Part shown: positions 10,653-22,737 of the stretch, in pieces
Layout of the letters: each line of letters starts with the position of its first letter
How positions within the stretch are numbered: position 1 is the first letter of the stretch
Source: Arctopsyche grandis
Lineage: Eukaryota > Arthropoda > Insecta > Trichoptera > Hydropsychidae
Direction: 5' to 3'
DNA: 64,000 nucleotides
NCBI RefSeq assembly: GCF_051622035.1
Contig: NC_135364.1
Span: 21,231,001 to 21,295,000, forward strand
Notes under the pieces: model-generated
What the model was told of the DNA's origin: nothing
Database searches by the model: none
Seen by the model: the letters and a program-made list of their open reading frames with translations, nothing else
Translations under genes and position numbers: made by a program

Positions 10653-13650
10653 ATACATAATATATTTTTTTATATACCTACTCTTATTCGCTTTTAAATC
10701 GATTTTAAACACATCAATACATTTAATGCAACAATTTATTTTATTTTATTTCAATTTATTATTAAATTTAATAAATCAATAATAAATTTAATACAACCAT
10801 CAGTTTTCCATTATAAATTAAACCATATAAATTTTTGGTGTGGTCAAATGTTCCATTATTCTTAGAAACATCAACAAAATGGCGGGATATATAAAAAATA
10901 GATATATTACAAAATTCTTCAAAATAATACAGTGATTAGATTGCCATCTTTAATAGAAATATGTATTTTTGTATTTAAATATTTAATAAGAAAAACTCTT
11001 GTTCTACAAAGAATATAAATCATATAGTTTGACGTTAGGTTTCATGTATGTATGTGACCAATCCAGTTAAAAAAAAATTTTCTAATTATAAATATGTATA
11101 TATACATATGTATATCCCACAAGCGTAAACATACATATGCATGTATGTTATATATTGCCCAAATGATGTTTTAATAGAAATCAAAATATGGTTTTTCGCT
11201 TCAATGCTACTATATTTACGATATAAAAATCTTTCCTGCTTTCTTGATTTGCTTTATTGATAACCTGCTTAGTATAAGTATAATTTTTTTTTTTTTATAC
11301 ACACTACATACAGAGCTGTTAAATGAATAAATAATCATCCTCAAAACAGTTTTGAAGCCGCAGGTGCGTCTATTTTTGTTTAGGCCGAAAAGAATATGAA
11401 ATCTATGATAGGTCAGTTTGTTTAATTTCACGGACCTGTAATTATACGGTCTTAATCTTTTTTCGGCCAACTCTTTTACGACTTTTTTGTTCTTATTTTA
11501 AACCGCAACTATGTATATTACATAATATATTATAATATTAAATATATCGACCTTAACATCACAATCATTCAGAAATCTAATAAATTTACATAGGTATATA
11601 AGATAGCTATTCAATACATAAACTATGTTGGTAGAAAAAGGGTTGGGATATTTATGAGAATATCTAACAAATACATACATATATTTGCATAGAAAATGAG
11701 TTTAAAAAAAATGATGGAAAATATTTGCGCAGCCAAATTCTAGAAATTGACACATGGAATGATTTATAGCACCGTAAATTTCTTTGAATACGCTATTCTA
11801 ATATAATTTATTATTTTTTGATGAATATAAAATATTTGTGATATATTTATTTTAAGATCTTCAATTTAAAATAAAGGGCTTGCAACGATTAAATGTCATG
11901 AACTTAAAATCTTAATACATTTTGTTATTCATTATTGCTTTTACTGTTATCTTATTAATGATTATGAAACATAAAAAACGTCGATAACTGTGTGCATAAT
12001 GACATGTTTATCAAGACCACCCAGTAAGTCCACGTCCTCGTAAAATGCACACAATCAATGCTTACCCAGAAAAAGTCAAATGATTTATTCAACAATAAAA
12101 TAGTTTTAGTGCCCCTTTTTATTTTTACACCAGTGTTAAAAACCAACACTAAAACGTCTTCGCGATTAAAGTCAGACTGGAATTTCAGGAATTCAAAAAG
12201 CAAACTTTGGCAACGCTTCTGAAAGATAGTCCTTGTTTGTTTACCCAGATAGAGAGTACATTTTGAAATGTTGATTTTGGCAAAAATGTGAAGAGATCCG
12301 TCCGAATGTTTGCCGTCTGGTCGAGTTTTTGGCTACCAGTGTTCACCGAACAAACAACCATATACCAACAATCTCTAAACCTACTAGATACGCAGTCAAA
12401 ACACATACATAGTTGCTATCGCAGTGCACACAGATGAAAAAAAATTAGACCTAGATAAACAGACGAGAACCCTACGAAGCAGAAAAACAGCCTCAGTTAT
12501 TCCAGCACGTATGTAGGTGCATTAGAATTTAAAACCCCTTTACCCAGAAGTAAACGGTTTCCACTTACGACTCTTCAGTATGCACGTTCGCAATCATCAA
12601 AAGGGTAAGAGGTGCTGCTTGAAAGACACTGCTTAAACGTTCTAAGAGATAATTTGTGCAAATTGCACAACGAGAATTCCCAAGAAGGAGATTCTATAAC
12701 GGCAATGACAAAAACATTGCAACGCATTTGAATAGTATGCAATTCCTTCTTTATGTACGATCATATAATAAGAGTGGGTTGAGTTGATGATGCTCATCAA
12801 CAAGCATTTCTCCGAAGGCTAGTTTGAGCTAATTGCCAATTCGAATTGAACCGTTCGACAGTAAAGTGTGGTAAAGTATTGAGTTATTTTATTTTATTCA
12901 ACTCCAACGCTTCTTTCGCGTCAAAATTTTCCGAGAAATCCAACGATCACTATTTCTTTCTGGTCATATAAAGGTTATATTGGAAATATGTTATTCATTC
13001 ATTGAAACCACAACTGAATAATAAATTTGCCTTTCCTGTAGTCATTGTGCACAATTTTATTCGTGCACTTTAATATCCAACGTCAAGTTGTATTCAAAAG
13101 TTGTCTATAAACTGATTTTATAACCTCGACTGCGCAAAATCCCATTTAATATAAACGTTCGATACAAAAGGAGTCATATGAATTCATATTCCGATTTTGT
13201 ATTCACAAAAAAGCTTTTGATGTCAATGAAATTGAATGTTCAATCTATGTATGAATGTACATATGTATAGGAAGGCTAAGTTAATTTTGTATTTTAATTT
13301 AAAAGTATTTTTCTCCGAATTGATACTTTAATCTATATACATACATACTTCGTTTTCGAGTGTCACAAACTGACTTTTCATTTGTGTTATTAAGCTTTTT
13401 GTGCACATTGACGGGTCAGCGGGTGTTCCCGGATAATCTGTTTAGTATTCATTGTTCATTTGACAGGTATTCTTGAAGAGAGTAGATAAGATGCCAAAAA
13501 TAAAAATTAGGTTTTCTCATGTTCCGTCTCACGAGCAGGTGCACAATTGTACACATTACAAATTGAAATTCTATTTATAATAGAAGAAGCAAGACACAAT
13601 TGATAAAACGTTGTATTCTTTGAACATGAAATTTAAGCTGCTTTTAAATT
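10653..13650. other. 3 kb with no recognised gene or repeat
   Basis: AT-rich, with no long open frame and no match to the other repeats of this window. It includes scattered ACATATGT/ACATACAT tracts (about 11100-11150). The stretch 12000-12640 is less AT-rich and may be an unrecognised element or regulatory DNA; I can support no call. Confidence 0.35.
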
Positions 13651-13658
13651 AGGAAACG

Positions 13659-13768
13659 TGGCGCGCATGAAGACACAAGCGTACCATCGTCTACAGAACA
13701 CGAATGCACATGTCACGCACGGAGACACAGGGCGTATGCGAAGACACAACGCGCATGGAGACACGAGA
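13659..13768. repeat. Degenerate short tandem repeat (GRAGACAC core)
   Basis: A core GAAGACAC/GGAGACAC recurs near 13670, 13719, 13739 and 13757, separated by CG-rich CGCGCATG-like linkers, in otherwise AT-rich DNA. Confidence 0.4.
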
Positions 13769-14536
13769 ATAAAAGTCCTATTCATATTGAGATTTGTATC
13801 AATACATACATTACTCATGTCAATAAATAGCAATTGGAATAAGATTATCATCAACACGGATTGGAGATAAAAAATTCAATCAAATTAAAAGTGGAAAGAT
13901 ACAATTTTAGCAGTAAAGATAAAGTTTTGGTGGATTTGGAAACAAACCTGGCTATTAAGTCGAATAAAATAAGCAAAATTTATGAAACGATGAGCAATAT
14001 CATTATTAAAATTATAATTTTATTTCAAAACCACTGTATATATCATAAGAGTCAGTTAGCCTATAGGTCTGAATCGAAAGACACTGAAAATGATTAGCAC
14101 CGAGAAATTGAGAATACTAAACAGATTATAAATCATAAATTTTATATATATATATAGTAAATTTTATAAATTAAAAAAAAAAAATATATATATATAAATA
14201 GTAAATTTTACATCAATCTCTACAAATATACTGCTACTGCAAAACGTATTCGAACTGCAAATCGAAAATATCCAAACTTGAAATCACAATATTTTAATTA
14301 AATTTCTAAATATTATAATTTATTTTTAAATTAATTTTTTTTTTTTATTTATTAATCTAATTTTATATTCAAATATTCTTCAAATATCAATATTGATAAC
14401 TTATAAAGAGTATTATATTGAAGTTATAAAAGAGATTAAATTTTAATCTTTAAGTAAAAGGTTTATTAAGTTTCAAATATTATATTAAAGCATGATTCGC
14501 ATATCGTGGACATATTTCGCATGTGGGAAATAAACC

Positions 14537-14740
14537 AGCAGCATAGATCAATGGTTAGCGTGTAGTGCGTTCAATTGTGTGGTCATGGGTTCGATCCCTG
14601 GCGGTGCTGCTGGCCAGACCTTGGATATGTGACTCCAAGGTCGAACGTTTCCTATCAGAACTTACTCATTCATCTGATTTCATTGGAAACGGTTCCAAAA
14701 ACTTGGCAATTCTGTCACCGGATCACAAGTATATACAATA
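14537..14740 (+). mobile_element. tRNA-derived SINE, 5' portion
   Basis: The head carries a pol III A-box-like segment (ATCAATGGTTAGCGTG) and a B box (GGTTCGATCCC), then the body shared with the copies at 19436, 21855, 38110, 60655 and 62228 (CTTGGATATGTGACTCC, CATTGGAAACGGTTCC). This copy lacks the 3' hairpin tail. Confidence 0.8.
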
Positions 14741-15132
14741 TAAAATGCTTATTTCGTCCCACTTTACGCTAATTATTCGTACTGTCAGACATTGCTCAAT
14801 CTGTCCATTTTATTTGTTCTTTTGTTTTTGTAATACTCTTCAACGCCACCATATTGGACAATTCGTTATTCGAGTTCACGTTTTCTCTTCATAGATAAAA
14901 TGATAATAATCATAGAAAAATAGCAATCAAATTCGATAATAAGCTCGTGGTGAGCGCAGTGGCGTAACTTGGAATTTTGGGCCCGTAAGCAAAAGATCAT
15001 CAAGGCCCCCCCCCCTCGAATTTTAAAATCGAAATACCAAATTTTTGGTTTCGCAACGCAGTATTAATATAAATATAATTATTGTCAATATGTAGGTACA
15101 TAATATAATTTTATTAATTTAACTCATCTATT

Positions 15133-15378
15133 TTAAAATTTCTTCTTTCGAACCGTACTGTTTGCAAAATCATGAATTAATTGTTTGAGGTCCATTTTGG
15201 CTGCTTCTTTGTGCTCGATTGATAGTTCATGGAGTCTGGTTTGACCGATCGAATTTATTTTGTAATCTTTAATTATTTTTAATTTATTGAATGTTCTTTC
15301 CTCACTAGCCACAGTTACCGGAAGAGTAAAAAATAACATGAATGTGGTATATACTTCTGAAAAATCACTCTTAAACAA
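15133..15378 (-). pseudogene. hAT transposase C-terminal fragment
   Basis: The 81-codon frame reads FTLPVTVASEERTFNKLKII near its start and HELSIEHKEAA further on. This is the hAT dimerisation region of ZMYM1-like transposases (consensus around LPVTVASGERSFSKLK...LSIE). The N-terminal catalytic part is missing, and a few residues seem lost before LSIEH. It lies within the hAT element and reads leftward. Confidence 0.8.
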
Positions 15379-15550
15379 CTGTACTTGTTAATAAGTAATT
15401 CTTAAGATTGCCTTATGGTTATTGTTTCAGAAAGATCTTTCTTTATTAATAAAAGTACGTGTGTAAATTGAGATTCGAATTGATCTGAGAAAACTTCTAG
15501 ATATTTTTTCTGAGATTCGAACAATGGTCTGGAATATGTTTTTCCGTCAA

Positions 15551-16182
15551 ATTTTTTTTTTAAATGCTTTTTATTATTACGAAATTATGTTCACAATACA
15601 TCTTATATCTATTTTAATAGCTACTGATCTACTGATCATTTTCTATTTTACAGCTTAATTTAATTTGGTTAGTAATCATAGTATTATATTATTCTAATGT
15701 TAATCTACAGCATAATAGGAAAAAGAGCTCAAAAACCTATTTACAATCCTTATAAATGCTCATAATACATCTAATACATAATAGTAATTAAAGATTCTCT
15801 AAAGTCGATGACCTAAAGCAGATTGTGTTTAGGTAATCTGTGTTTATACCTGAAGGGTATAGACATTATGTTGTAATCACCGAAACTCTTCACAAGTGTG
15901 TTAGTATGGTTATTACTAAAGCCCGGACCCAGAGGGTGCCGCGTATTGTTCAAATGTTGTAAATGCATTGTTAAAGGTTTGCCGAACCTTTTTTACAAAG
16001 GATTTACAACAATGGAACAATGAGCGGCACCTTGGCTATCCTACCTCTAGTTATTAGTGATTCTGTCATATAATCTACTGGTTAGTTTGTTAGTAATATC
16101 TGTAACAAACGGAATATTATATACGGCACGCAGTTTTTTCAAGTTAGTATATATGGGTGTATTATAAATTATTTTTAGGGCA
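15551..16182 (-). mobile_element. Jockey-clade LINE 3' end, interrupted by a MITE
   Basis: Homologous to 17347-18345. A T-rich start (complement of poly-A) is followed by the shared 3' UTR and the last coding traces. A 133-bp hAT MITE sits at 15917-16049. Nested in the hAT element 14957-16506. Confidence 0.75.
15917..16049. mobile_element. hAT MITE (133 bp) with 8-bp TSD
   Basis: Ends TAAAGCCCGG and CCTACCTCTA, flanked by GTTATTAC (15909-15916) and GTTATTAG (16050-16057). The interior folds back on itself (AATGTTGTAAATGCATTG against CAAAGGATTTACAACA). Same family as 17697, 26761, 27669, 27779, 55733 and 60897. Confidence 0.8.
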
Positions 16183-16348
16183 TATTAATAATTATTATTC
16201 CGGCATATTAATAATTCTCCTAGGTACAAGAAAAACCGAAATATTTTATCATTACCTGCATTCCCGCAAAACGTGTCTTAATTTGAACAGTTATTTTTTC
16301 GATTTATGGCTCATCTCCGTAAGCATTGCTTACCCCCACTATATATAG

Positions 16349-16500
16349 ATCATTTTGTCGCGTGAACCAATTGTCGCGTGAACCAATTGTTGCGTGAACA
16401 TTTTGTCGCGGGTACATTTTGTCAGTGCACTAACTGTCGGGTACATTTTGTCGTTGAACCTTTTGGACTTGAACCAATTGTCGTGTAACCAGTAGTTACG
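16349..16500. repeat. Tandem array of about ten 15-16 bp units
   Basis: Successive units vary around CATTTTGTCGCGTGAAC / CAATTGTCGCGTGAAC. The array runs to the right inverted repeat of the enclosing hAT, suggesting it is subterminal repeat sequence of that element. Confidence 0.7.
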
Positions 16501-16514
16501 CCACTGGGTGAGTG

Positions 16515-17346
16515 ATCTTTTCACTTCATGGATTTCAAAAATTCACTTTTTAACAAAGTGAATAAATGTGTGCACTAAGGCCACTAGTAATGTAATAAAT
16601 AAGCTTGATGTTAACTTTTGATAAGATAACAGTCACACGCTGTTCGCGCGATTAAAACGAATGCACATTTGAATGCAGATCTCGGGACCACCGTGTAGCT
16701 GTACAAATGTACAGTGTAGGCACGCGTCTCGGTTTTATTTATATGTTTATAATTGAAACTGAGTACCGGGTGTTCTGTTCAGGTGAGGACCACCCACGTT
16801 GAACACGACCGTCACTCGGATGGACTATATGCAGGCCATACCAGGCCACTCCAGTCACATCCGACGAATTACCGAGTTGTTGCCGTCGCGTTTCCGCTAC
16901 GACATAACAATTTTGCAACAACTGCTAAATGCAGATAAGAGGCGGCCGGCTCGTTTTGAAGCTAATTGCCTCGAGCTGTCTGTTAAATTTAGCCGCGGAA
17001 CGGCTCGGAGATTGGAGATGTTTTGCAGCAGAATAATTAGTATGACAGCAGTTGCCACAATGTAGGAAAAACGTCGCATGGAATGGAGCGTTCGTTGAAC
17101 TGTTCGAGGAAGTCGTGAAATTTGCAAATGATATGTCTCGAAGAGCAGTAAACTGAAATAACAAATCGAGAGGGTACTTTTTTTTTACTCTGTTTTTATT
17201 GATTTTGTTGGCTATTTTTACTGCTCCTCACATGTATCATGGAAGATACAATCTGAACTAAAAAATCAGTATTCCAAAGGATTCTACACCGACTCTAAAG
17301 TGCATCAGTAATTTTGGTATTGTTTAAGTTATGTCAATGAGTCTTG
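16515..17346. other. Unresolved segment with overlapping open frames
   Basis: Around 16750-17130 several frames on both strands are open for 60-88 codons in GC-richer sequence, and a good acceptor-like TTCTGTTCAG ends near 16781. The frames contradict each other and none has a recognisable motif, so I do not call a gene. It may hold one exon. Confidence 0.25.
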
Positions 17347-18345
17347 ATTTTTTAATGCTTTTTATTATTACTAAATTGTGTTCACAATACATCTTATATA
17401 TATTTTAATAGCTACTGATCTAATGATCATATTCTATTTTACGATTTTAATTTAATTTTGTTAATAATTATAGTATTATATTAATCTAATGTTAATGTAC
17501 AGCATAATAGGAAAAATAGTTCCAAAAATATTTACAATTCATATAAATGCTCATAATACATTTTATACATAATATTAACTAAACACTGTCTAAATTCAAC
17601 GATCTAAAGCAGATTGTCTTTAGGTAATATGTGTTTATACCTGAAGGATATAGACACTGTTGTAATCACCAAGACTCTTCACACGTGTGTTATTAGTAGA
17701 GTTAGGACCGGAAGCGTGCCGTTTATTGTTCAATTGTTGTAAATCCTTTGTAAAAAAGGTTCGGCAAACCTTTAACAATGCATTTACAACATTTGAACAA
17801 TATACAGCCCCCTCAAGATCCGGGCTTTAGTTATTTCTAAAGCCCGGACCCTGAGGGGGCTGGTTAGTTTGTTAGTAATGTCTGTGACTAACGGAATACT
17901 ATTTATGGCATGCAGTTTTTTTAAGTTAGTATACATGGGTGTGTTATAAATTATTTTTAGGGATTTATTTTGTATTATTTGGAGCTTGGAAAGGTTAGTA
18001 TTGGAGGCGTTATTCCATACAGGTGAAGCATAGGTTAATAATGGAAATATGAGCGCGTGATATAATTTTATTTTATTTTGAGTTGATAAAGAACTAGATT
18101 AAATATTGGGTATATTGAGGATATACCCCGCATCGCCTTGCACTTCGCTGCCTAAATGTGAGGTGCCCATCTCATTATTTTATCGAACGTTACTCTTACA
18201 CGTTGGTATTCATTAATTAATTGTGATCCTTCTGGGCTATCGTGTATGGTAGGGGCTATAATTTCGCCTTTGCTTTCAGTGAATATATTGAATATAAATT
18301 CTGTATAAATGTATTGTATGGGGAAGCAGTATTGCATTTTTAAGA
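17347..18345 (-). mobile_element. Jockey-clade LINE, 3' third with RT C-terminus traces
   Basis: The longest copy of this LINE here. Reading leftward, the degraded frame shows LGVTFDK-like then RW.PHI motifs near 18150-18180, LYHALIFPLLTYASPVWNNA around 18000-18060 and KLQIIQNKSLKIIYNTP near 17950, the classic jockey reverse-transcriptase C-terminus. Several stops and shifts make it a pseudogene. It ends at 17347 in a T-rich run (poly-A complement). A hAT MITE sits at 17697-17829. Confidence 0.8.
17697..17829. mobile_element. hAT MITE (133 bp), plus partial second end
   Basis: Same family as 15917 but in the opposite orientation. Flanks GTTATTAG (17689-17696) and GTTATTTC (17830-17837), 6 of 8 matching. 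A 23-bp copy of the other terminus (TAAAGCCCGG...) follows at 17838-17860, apparently a broken second element. Confidence 0.72.
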
Positions 18346-19435
18346 TATTGGTTTGTATAGAACGGTATCATCAGTGCCAAAATGCATGGAACAAGTCGTC
18401 CGAAAGAAGTTATTGACGACCCAGAAGATTTAAGTCAAGTGGTGATATTCCAGAGACGATTCAGGACGAGTTCTCTCGGAAGAAACACGAGACATTAAAT
18501 ATAAGCAACCTCTTCCCAATTATGAAAACCACGTCTTTGAAAATAAGTTTTTGTGTACTTTTCCAGGTAAAAAATCAGAATACCCAAGACATTAAAAACC
18601 AACTTATATACGCAATTTAACTTTGAATCACCCACTTAAACCATTTTCAGTGCATCGTATCAACAATAAGGATATAGCTAAGTATTCCCTTTATTTATTT
18701 GTAAGTCTGTACGGTCATAATGTTTTCTCTTCTTACGCATTCGATTGACGCAATGTCCTGCCGAGTGCATTTCATGCATTACGCGACCGGATACATTAAA
18801 TGTGAATTTAAATACGAGTTTACATTTTATTTTTTGTCTTTTTGGCACACACATACACACTTTTTAAGTTGGGACCTCCCACGATCGTCAATAAATAGCT
18901 CGTTAAGCCGTAAAATATGTTTGCGAAACGTCAAAGTGACAATTGTGCGCGCGATGGATATTCGTGGAAGTCCAATTCGATGCACGCTTGTACAATAGCG
19001 GTTTTTGAAAAATTATCTCTTCCATGTACAAATTTCATGTTTGCGGTTCTGATAATGACACGTGAATAAATGGACCAAATAAATGACCAATTCTTGAAAA
19101 TTCACTACCACTCCATAATCGCTTCCATTATATGGAACGACAGAGAATCAATGTGAAAAATACTTATGTATGTATATAGACCAAGTACTCATCAAGTGTT
19201 CCCAAATTACGATTCGAGGCCCATAATATGTACCAAATCGTTAGCCTCTCATAAATGTTAAATATTATAGAATTTCCGAAAAATGTAGAATCTCACCCAT
19301 CCGGTCCTCAAATGTTATCCGTGAAATATGCTTATTCGGACCTCGTCGTAAAAAGTTTTGAAATCCCTAGTTTAAATTTTTATTTTATTTTTTATACATA
19401 CATATGTATGTGTACATACATATATGTATGTATAT
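18346..19435. other. No recognised feature
   Basis: About 1.1 kb of mixed composition. Short open frames on both strands near 18680-19000 lack motifs or splice context. Confidence 0.35.
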
Positions 19436-19797
19436 ATATATACCAGGAAAGCCTAACAGGTAACATCCAATGCGCTTTCCTGGCCAATTATAAAGATCGC
19501 TAAACAATTTACAGAGCGTCATAGAGAAATGTATTGACCAATTTGATAAATATTTTACAGCATTTTATATATCAGCAAATTCAAAATGCTATAAAATTGT
19601 GTTTTGTGAGAGATGTTGGAACCAATTGTTGGAACCGTTCCAATGAAATCAGATAAATTGGCAAACTGTGATACTGCGATCTGCGATCGACCTGGAGTCA
19701 CCTATCTAAGGTCTGGCCAGCAGTACCAGGCCAGGGATTAAACCCGTGACTAGTCTGTTGAAAGCATTACACGCTAATCATTGAGCTGTGCTGGTAG
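19436..19797 (-). mobile_element. tRNA-derived SINE with 3' hairpin
   Basis: Reads right to left: tRNA-like head (A/B-box region about 19730-19797), the shared body (complement of CTTGGATATGTGACTCC, here diverged), then the hairpin with stem CCAGGAAAGC (19443-19452) and GCTTTCCTGG (19474-19483). Confidence 0.72.
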
Positions 19798-19959
19798 TTG
19801 TGTGATATTTGAAATGTTTAATTGACATCTAATAGGTCAATATCAATCAAATTAAGCTGATGGACTCATACGTGGTCTACTCCCTCAAGTTGCACCTCCC
19901 ACAGCTGACATCATTTTGGCAAATTGGCCTACAACATTGCCTTACCGTAATTGTATGTT

Positions 19960-20035
19960 AAGCCATTATTTACCAGTAGAGAGGTAGATGGTTCCAATCC
20001 CGGCTAGAATCAAATAATTATTCGATTTATATATG
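19960..20035 (+). mobile_element. Second tRNA-like SINE head, weak
   Basis: A tRNA-like stretch with a B-box-like GGTTCCAATCCC preceded by CCAGTAGAGAGG. The latter also appears on the minus strand near 53490, suggesting a second SINE family. Its ends are not defined. Confidence 0.35.
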
Positions 20036-20453
20036 TACGTTGCAAGATTTGAATGGTTATTAAATCCATATCGACCACCTCCTGTTAGAATTTGTCATTT
20101 TATCTAACTTAATTTTTGTGACATATCCAATAAAATCAGCATCCCCTCTCCGCTTCTCGCAAGCTTGTATCAAATCCGAATTTTTTGATTGATAAATACA
20201 TCTACATTGTAGAATTTATTTACAAGTTTGGCCATAGGTGTCGCTTTAGGGCTACCTGTCATGGCAACCAAATATTGGATAGAATAGATTTTTACTCTAG
20301 TATATAGAATGAAAACAATTGGTCCCAATTTTATTTTGAATATATCATAAGTAAAAATCTATCTAAATTCAACATCATCCAAATCTCGATTTTCGAATCA
20401 ACTTTTTGATTTAGATAGGACTTGGCTTGAAACGTTATACATATAGGCACGTA

Positions 20454-20750
20454 TTAAATTTTAGATATGTTGATAGATGAAGTGTCTACTCCCTCGCTTA
20501 GTTCCAGTGAAAGTTGATATTCGCTGATTTGAATGAATCTGCTGGGGCTAGATTGCAATTGAGCACGTAGTACGCTCGCGTCGCAACAATCGGTCATTAA
20601 GACCGGTGGATCTGATGATGGACGATTTCGCCCCAGGTCGGCAAAATCGAGCTGATGATGCTTGAATCGGTTATTGGAAGCTCGAATTACCGATTTGTCG
20701 GACGGTGCAGTTATTGGCCGCGGGGTGCTCGACGACCCGCAATTAAACAC
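20454..20750 (-). CDS. Candidate coding exon, unrecognised
   Basis: An open minus-strand frame of about 100 codons (open back to 20774) with balanced, protein-like composition, including KHHQLDFADLGRNRP and SEYQLSLELSEG. It is distinctly less AT-rich than its surroundings. No domain is recognised. There is no obvious strong acceptor or donor, and the stop follows within AT-rich sequence. It is either an internal or terminal exon of a large gene or chance. Confidence 0.35.
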   Translation of the reverse strand: MFNCGSSSTPRPITAPSDKSVIRASNNRFKHHQLDFADLGRNRPSSDPPVLMTDCCDASVLRAQLQSSPSRFIQISEYQLSLELSEGVDTSSINISKI

Positions 20751-21177
20751 CGGTACTCCAAAGATATGTGAACCCTATTCAATTTAACCTCTTGAATTTT
20801 AACGGATCTGTGATTTGCAGACTTGCAATATTCAATTCATTTTTGGAAACACCAAATATACGAATAAAAAGTCGTTCAATCTACATATGTACATATGTAT
20901 GACGGCCTACCCCTACTCCCGGAAAAGATGCGCAAAGGTAACAGCCAGTACATAATTCCAGAGTGCGCATCGTTTCCATGACATGTAGGTGGGCCGCCGA
21001 CAATTACATACATGACTTTCGTATTATACGAAATCTTTTAGTATAGAGAATTATTCCACCATTTTATTTTGAAAACTGGAAAGTGTTGTAAATTAAAGTT
21101 TCACTTCCTCACTAATCTGTTCCAGGACATCAAAGAAAATACTGAAGAATAGGAATCCAAATGATAGCTGCAGTGGT

Positions 21178-21805
21178 GTAGTCGGGCCAGGTCGCCGCCC
21201 TGGTACTTATTTTTGAGCCAGGTCGCCGCTCTGGCACTTTGATTGATATAAACATTGTTTTTCGAATACAATTAAAAAATATTTTGACTTCACATCAAAT
21301 TTTGTATTCTAAATATTGTGAGCAGACTCTCGTTCTAACACTCGATGACCACAATCGAATAGTAATCTTCAAAACTTAAAAGAAGTTTAATGAAATTTAT
21401 TGGCTTTTTTATCTAAAACCACCCAAAACTTCGAAAGAAAACATTCGTTGATTGTTTGTTGATTGACCCGCACTTGAGGATAAATAAAATGAGGGAACTC
21501 ATCTTAAATGATTAGTCATCTCTAAATTCACATGTTAAAATTTGATAGTTTTTTGACATATGTATACATATTACATGGTTTTAGCATTGCTAAAAGGAAA
21601 TGTTGCTGTTGACACACAATCATGGGTTTTGCAAAATTAAAGACGTTCAGGAGGATGCATGTTAATTATTATTTGATTTTTTTTATAAATATTTGAACTA
21701 CCAATATTAGGATACAACTTTTTTTTAGTAAGGAAAAAAGCGGGGGGGGGGGTCTTAAAAATTAAACACCGACCTGGTTCTTTTTTATTTAGCACTACAC
21801 AGTAG
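21178..21805. mobile_element. Dispersed repeat with hAT-like ends
   Basis: Left end CAGTGGTGTAGTC, right end roughly GCACTACACAGTAG; the GTGTAGT cores are complementary. The interior (about 21370-21760) is homologous in inverse orientation to 59276-60650. Includes two copies of CCAGGTCGCCGC near the left end. The target duplication is not clear. Confidence 0.5.
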
Positions 21806-21854
21806 TCATGTCCAATGATTTAATTTTAAAGATCCGCTATATCTTGAGAATCAT

Positions 21855-22255
21855 ATTTATTTATTTTATGCCAGGAACGCTTAACAGGTAAACCCCAATG
21901 CGTATTCCTGGCCAATTATAAACATCGATAAATAATTTATAGAGAAATTTTACAGAGCATAATACAGATATCTATGGAGAAAGTTGACAAACATGGTTTG
22001 CACTTTTGCAACAAATTTATTAATCTGCAAATTCGAGATGTTGAAAATCCGAATTTCGCAAGAAATAGGACAATTTGCCAATTTGTTGGAACTTTCAATG
22101 AAATCAGATAAATTGCAAATCTCTGATAGGAAACGATTGAGCTGTAGTCACATATCCAACCCAGCCAGCACACCGCCAGCAGCACCGGGCCAGAGATTGA
22201 ACCCATCACCACTCAGTTGATGGGTTCACGCTAACCACCGATGTATGTATGCTGC
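21855..22255 (-). mobile_element. tRNA-derived SINE, nearly complete
   Basis: Reads leftward from a head near 22255 (GGTTAGCGTGAACCCATC complement; B box GGTTCAATCTC) through the shared body to the 3' hairpin at 21871-21911 and a (TAAA)-like tail. The body includes CTATAAATTATTTATCGATG, also found at 62620-62645. Confidence 0.75.
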
Positions 22256-22737
22256 TAGTTAAATATGCAAAATATACACTATGAGAAAGTCTGAAATGGA
22301 TTTCCAATATAATAATAATCATTTCCATGATTATTTAATAAAAACTGTAGTCATTATTTTCTCAGAAACTGGTAATTTGTATTGCACGAGATCTAGTTTA
22401 CTTCCCTGAGAGCATAATAGTGTAAAATTACCCTGTAATGAATATGCAAATTGCAATGCATTGCACTGCATTTTCAAATACAAATATACAATATTATTAT
22501 TCCTATAAGGCGCTTTTAAATCATTACATTTTGTTTTGTTTGAAAACAATCGATTTCTTCTTTTAAAAAGAATGGTAATATTATTGTCGGCAAATATAGA
22601 AAACTAGTTTCAAAATCAAAATCAAAGATTAATCCTTAAACTCGTCCGTATACATTTATGTATATCTTGACCCAGTTTTCGTCCATATTATATATCCATT
22701 TTTTATTATTATTTAAATACATAAAACAAACAAGTTT

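Larger units (their letters stand above)
14957..16506. mobile_element. hAT transposon, degraded, with nested insertions
   Basis: Terminal inverted repeats share CAGTGGCGTAACT. The flanks GGTGAGCG (14949-14956) and GGTGAGTG (16507-16514) form an 8-bp target duplication with one mismatch. Both features, and the transposase remnant at 15133-15378, indicate the hAT superfamily. A jockey LINE 3' end (15551-16182) with its own hAT MITE lies inside, and a 16-bp tandem array fills the right end. It cannot move by its own product. Confidence 0.8.

Noticed and set aside
14537..14740. tRNA gene
   Set aside because: A and B boxes are present, but the segment does not fold into a cloverleaf and continues into a repeat body present in several copies, so it is a SINE. 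The same reasoning rejects tRNA calls at 19960, 45312, 53440 and 62228.
16753..17065. Overlapping 61- and 88-codon plus-strand frames
   Set aside because: Two plus frames and two minus frames are open over the same GC-richer stretch; nothing distinguishes a true one.
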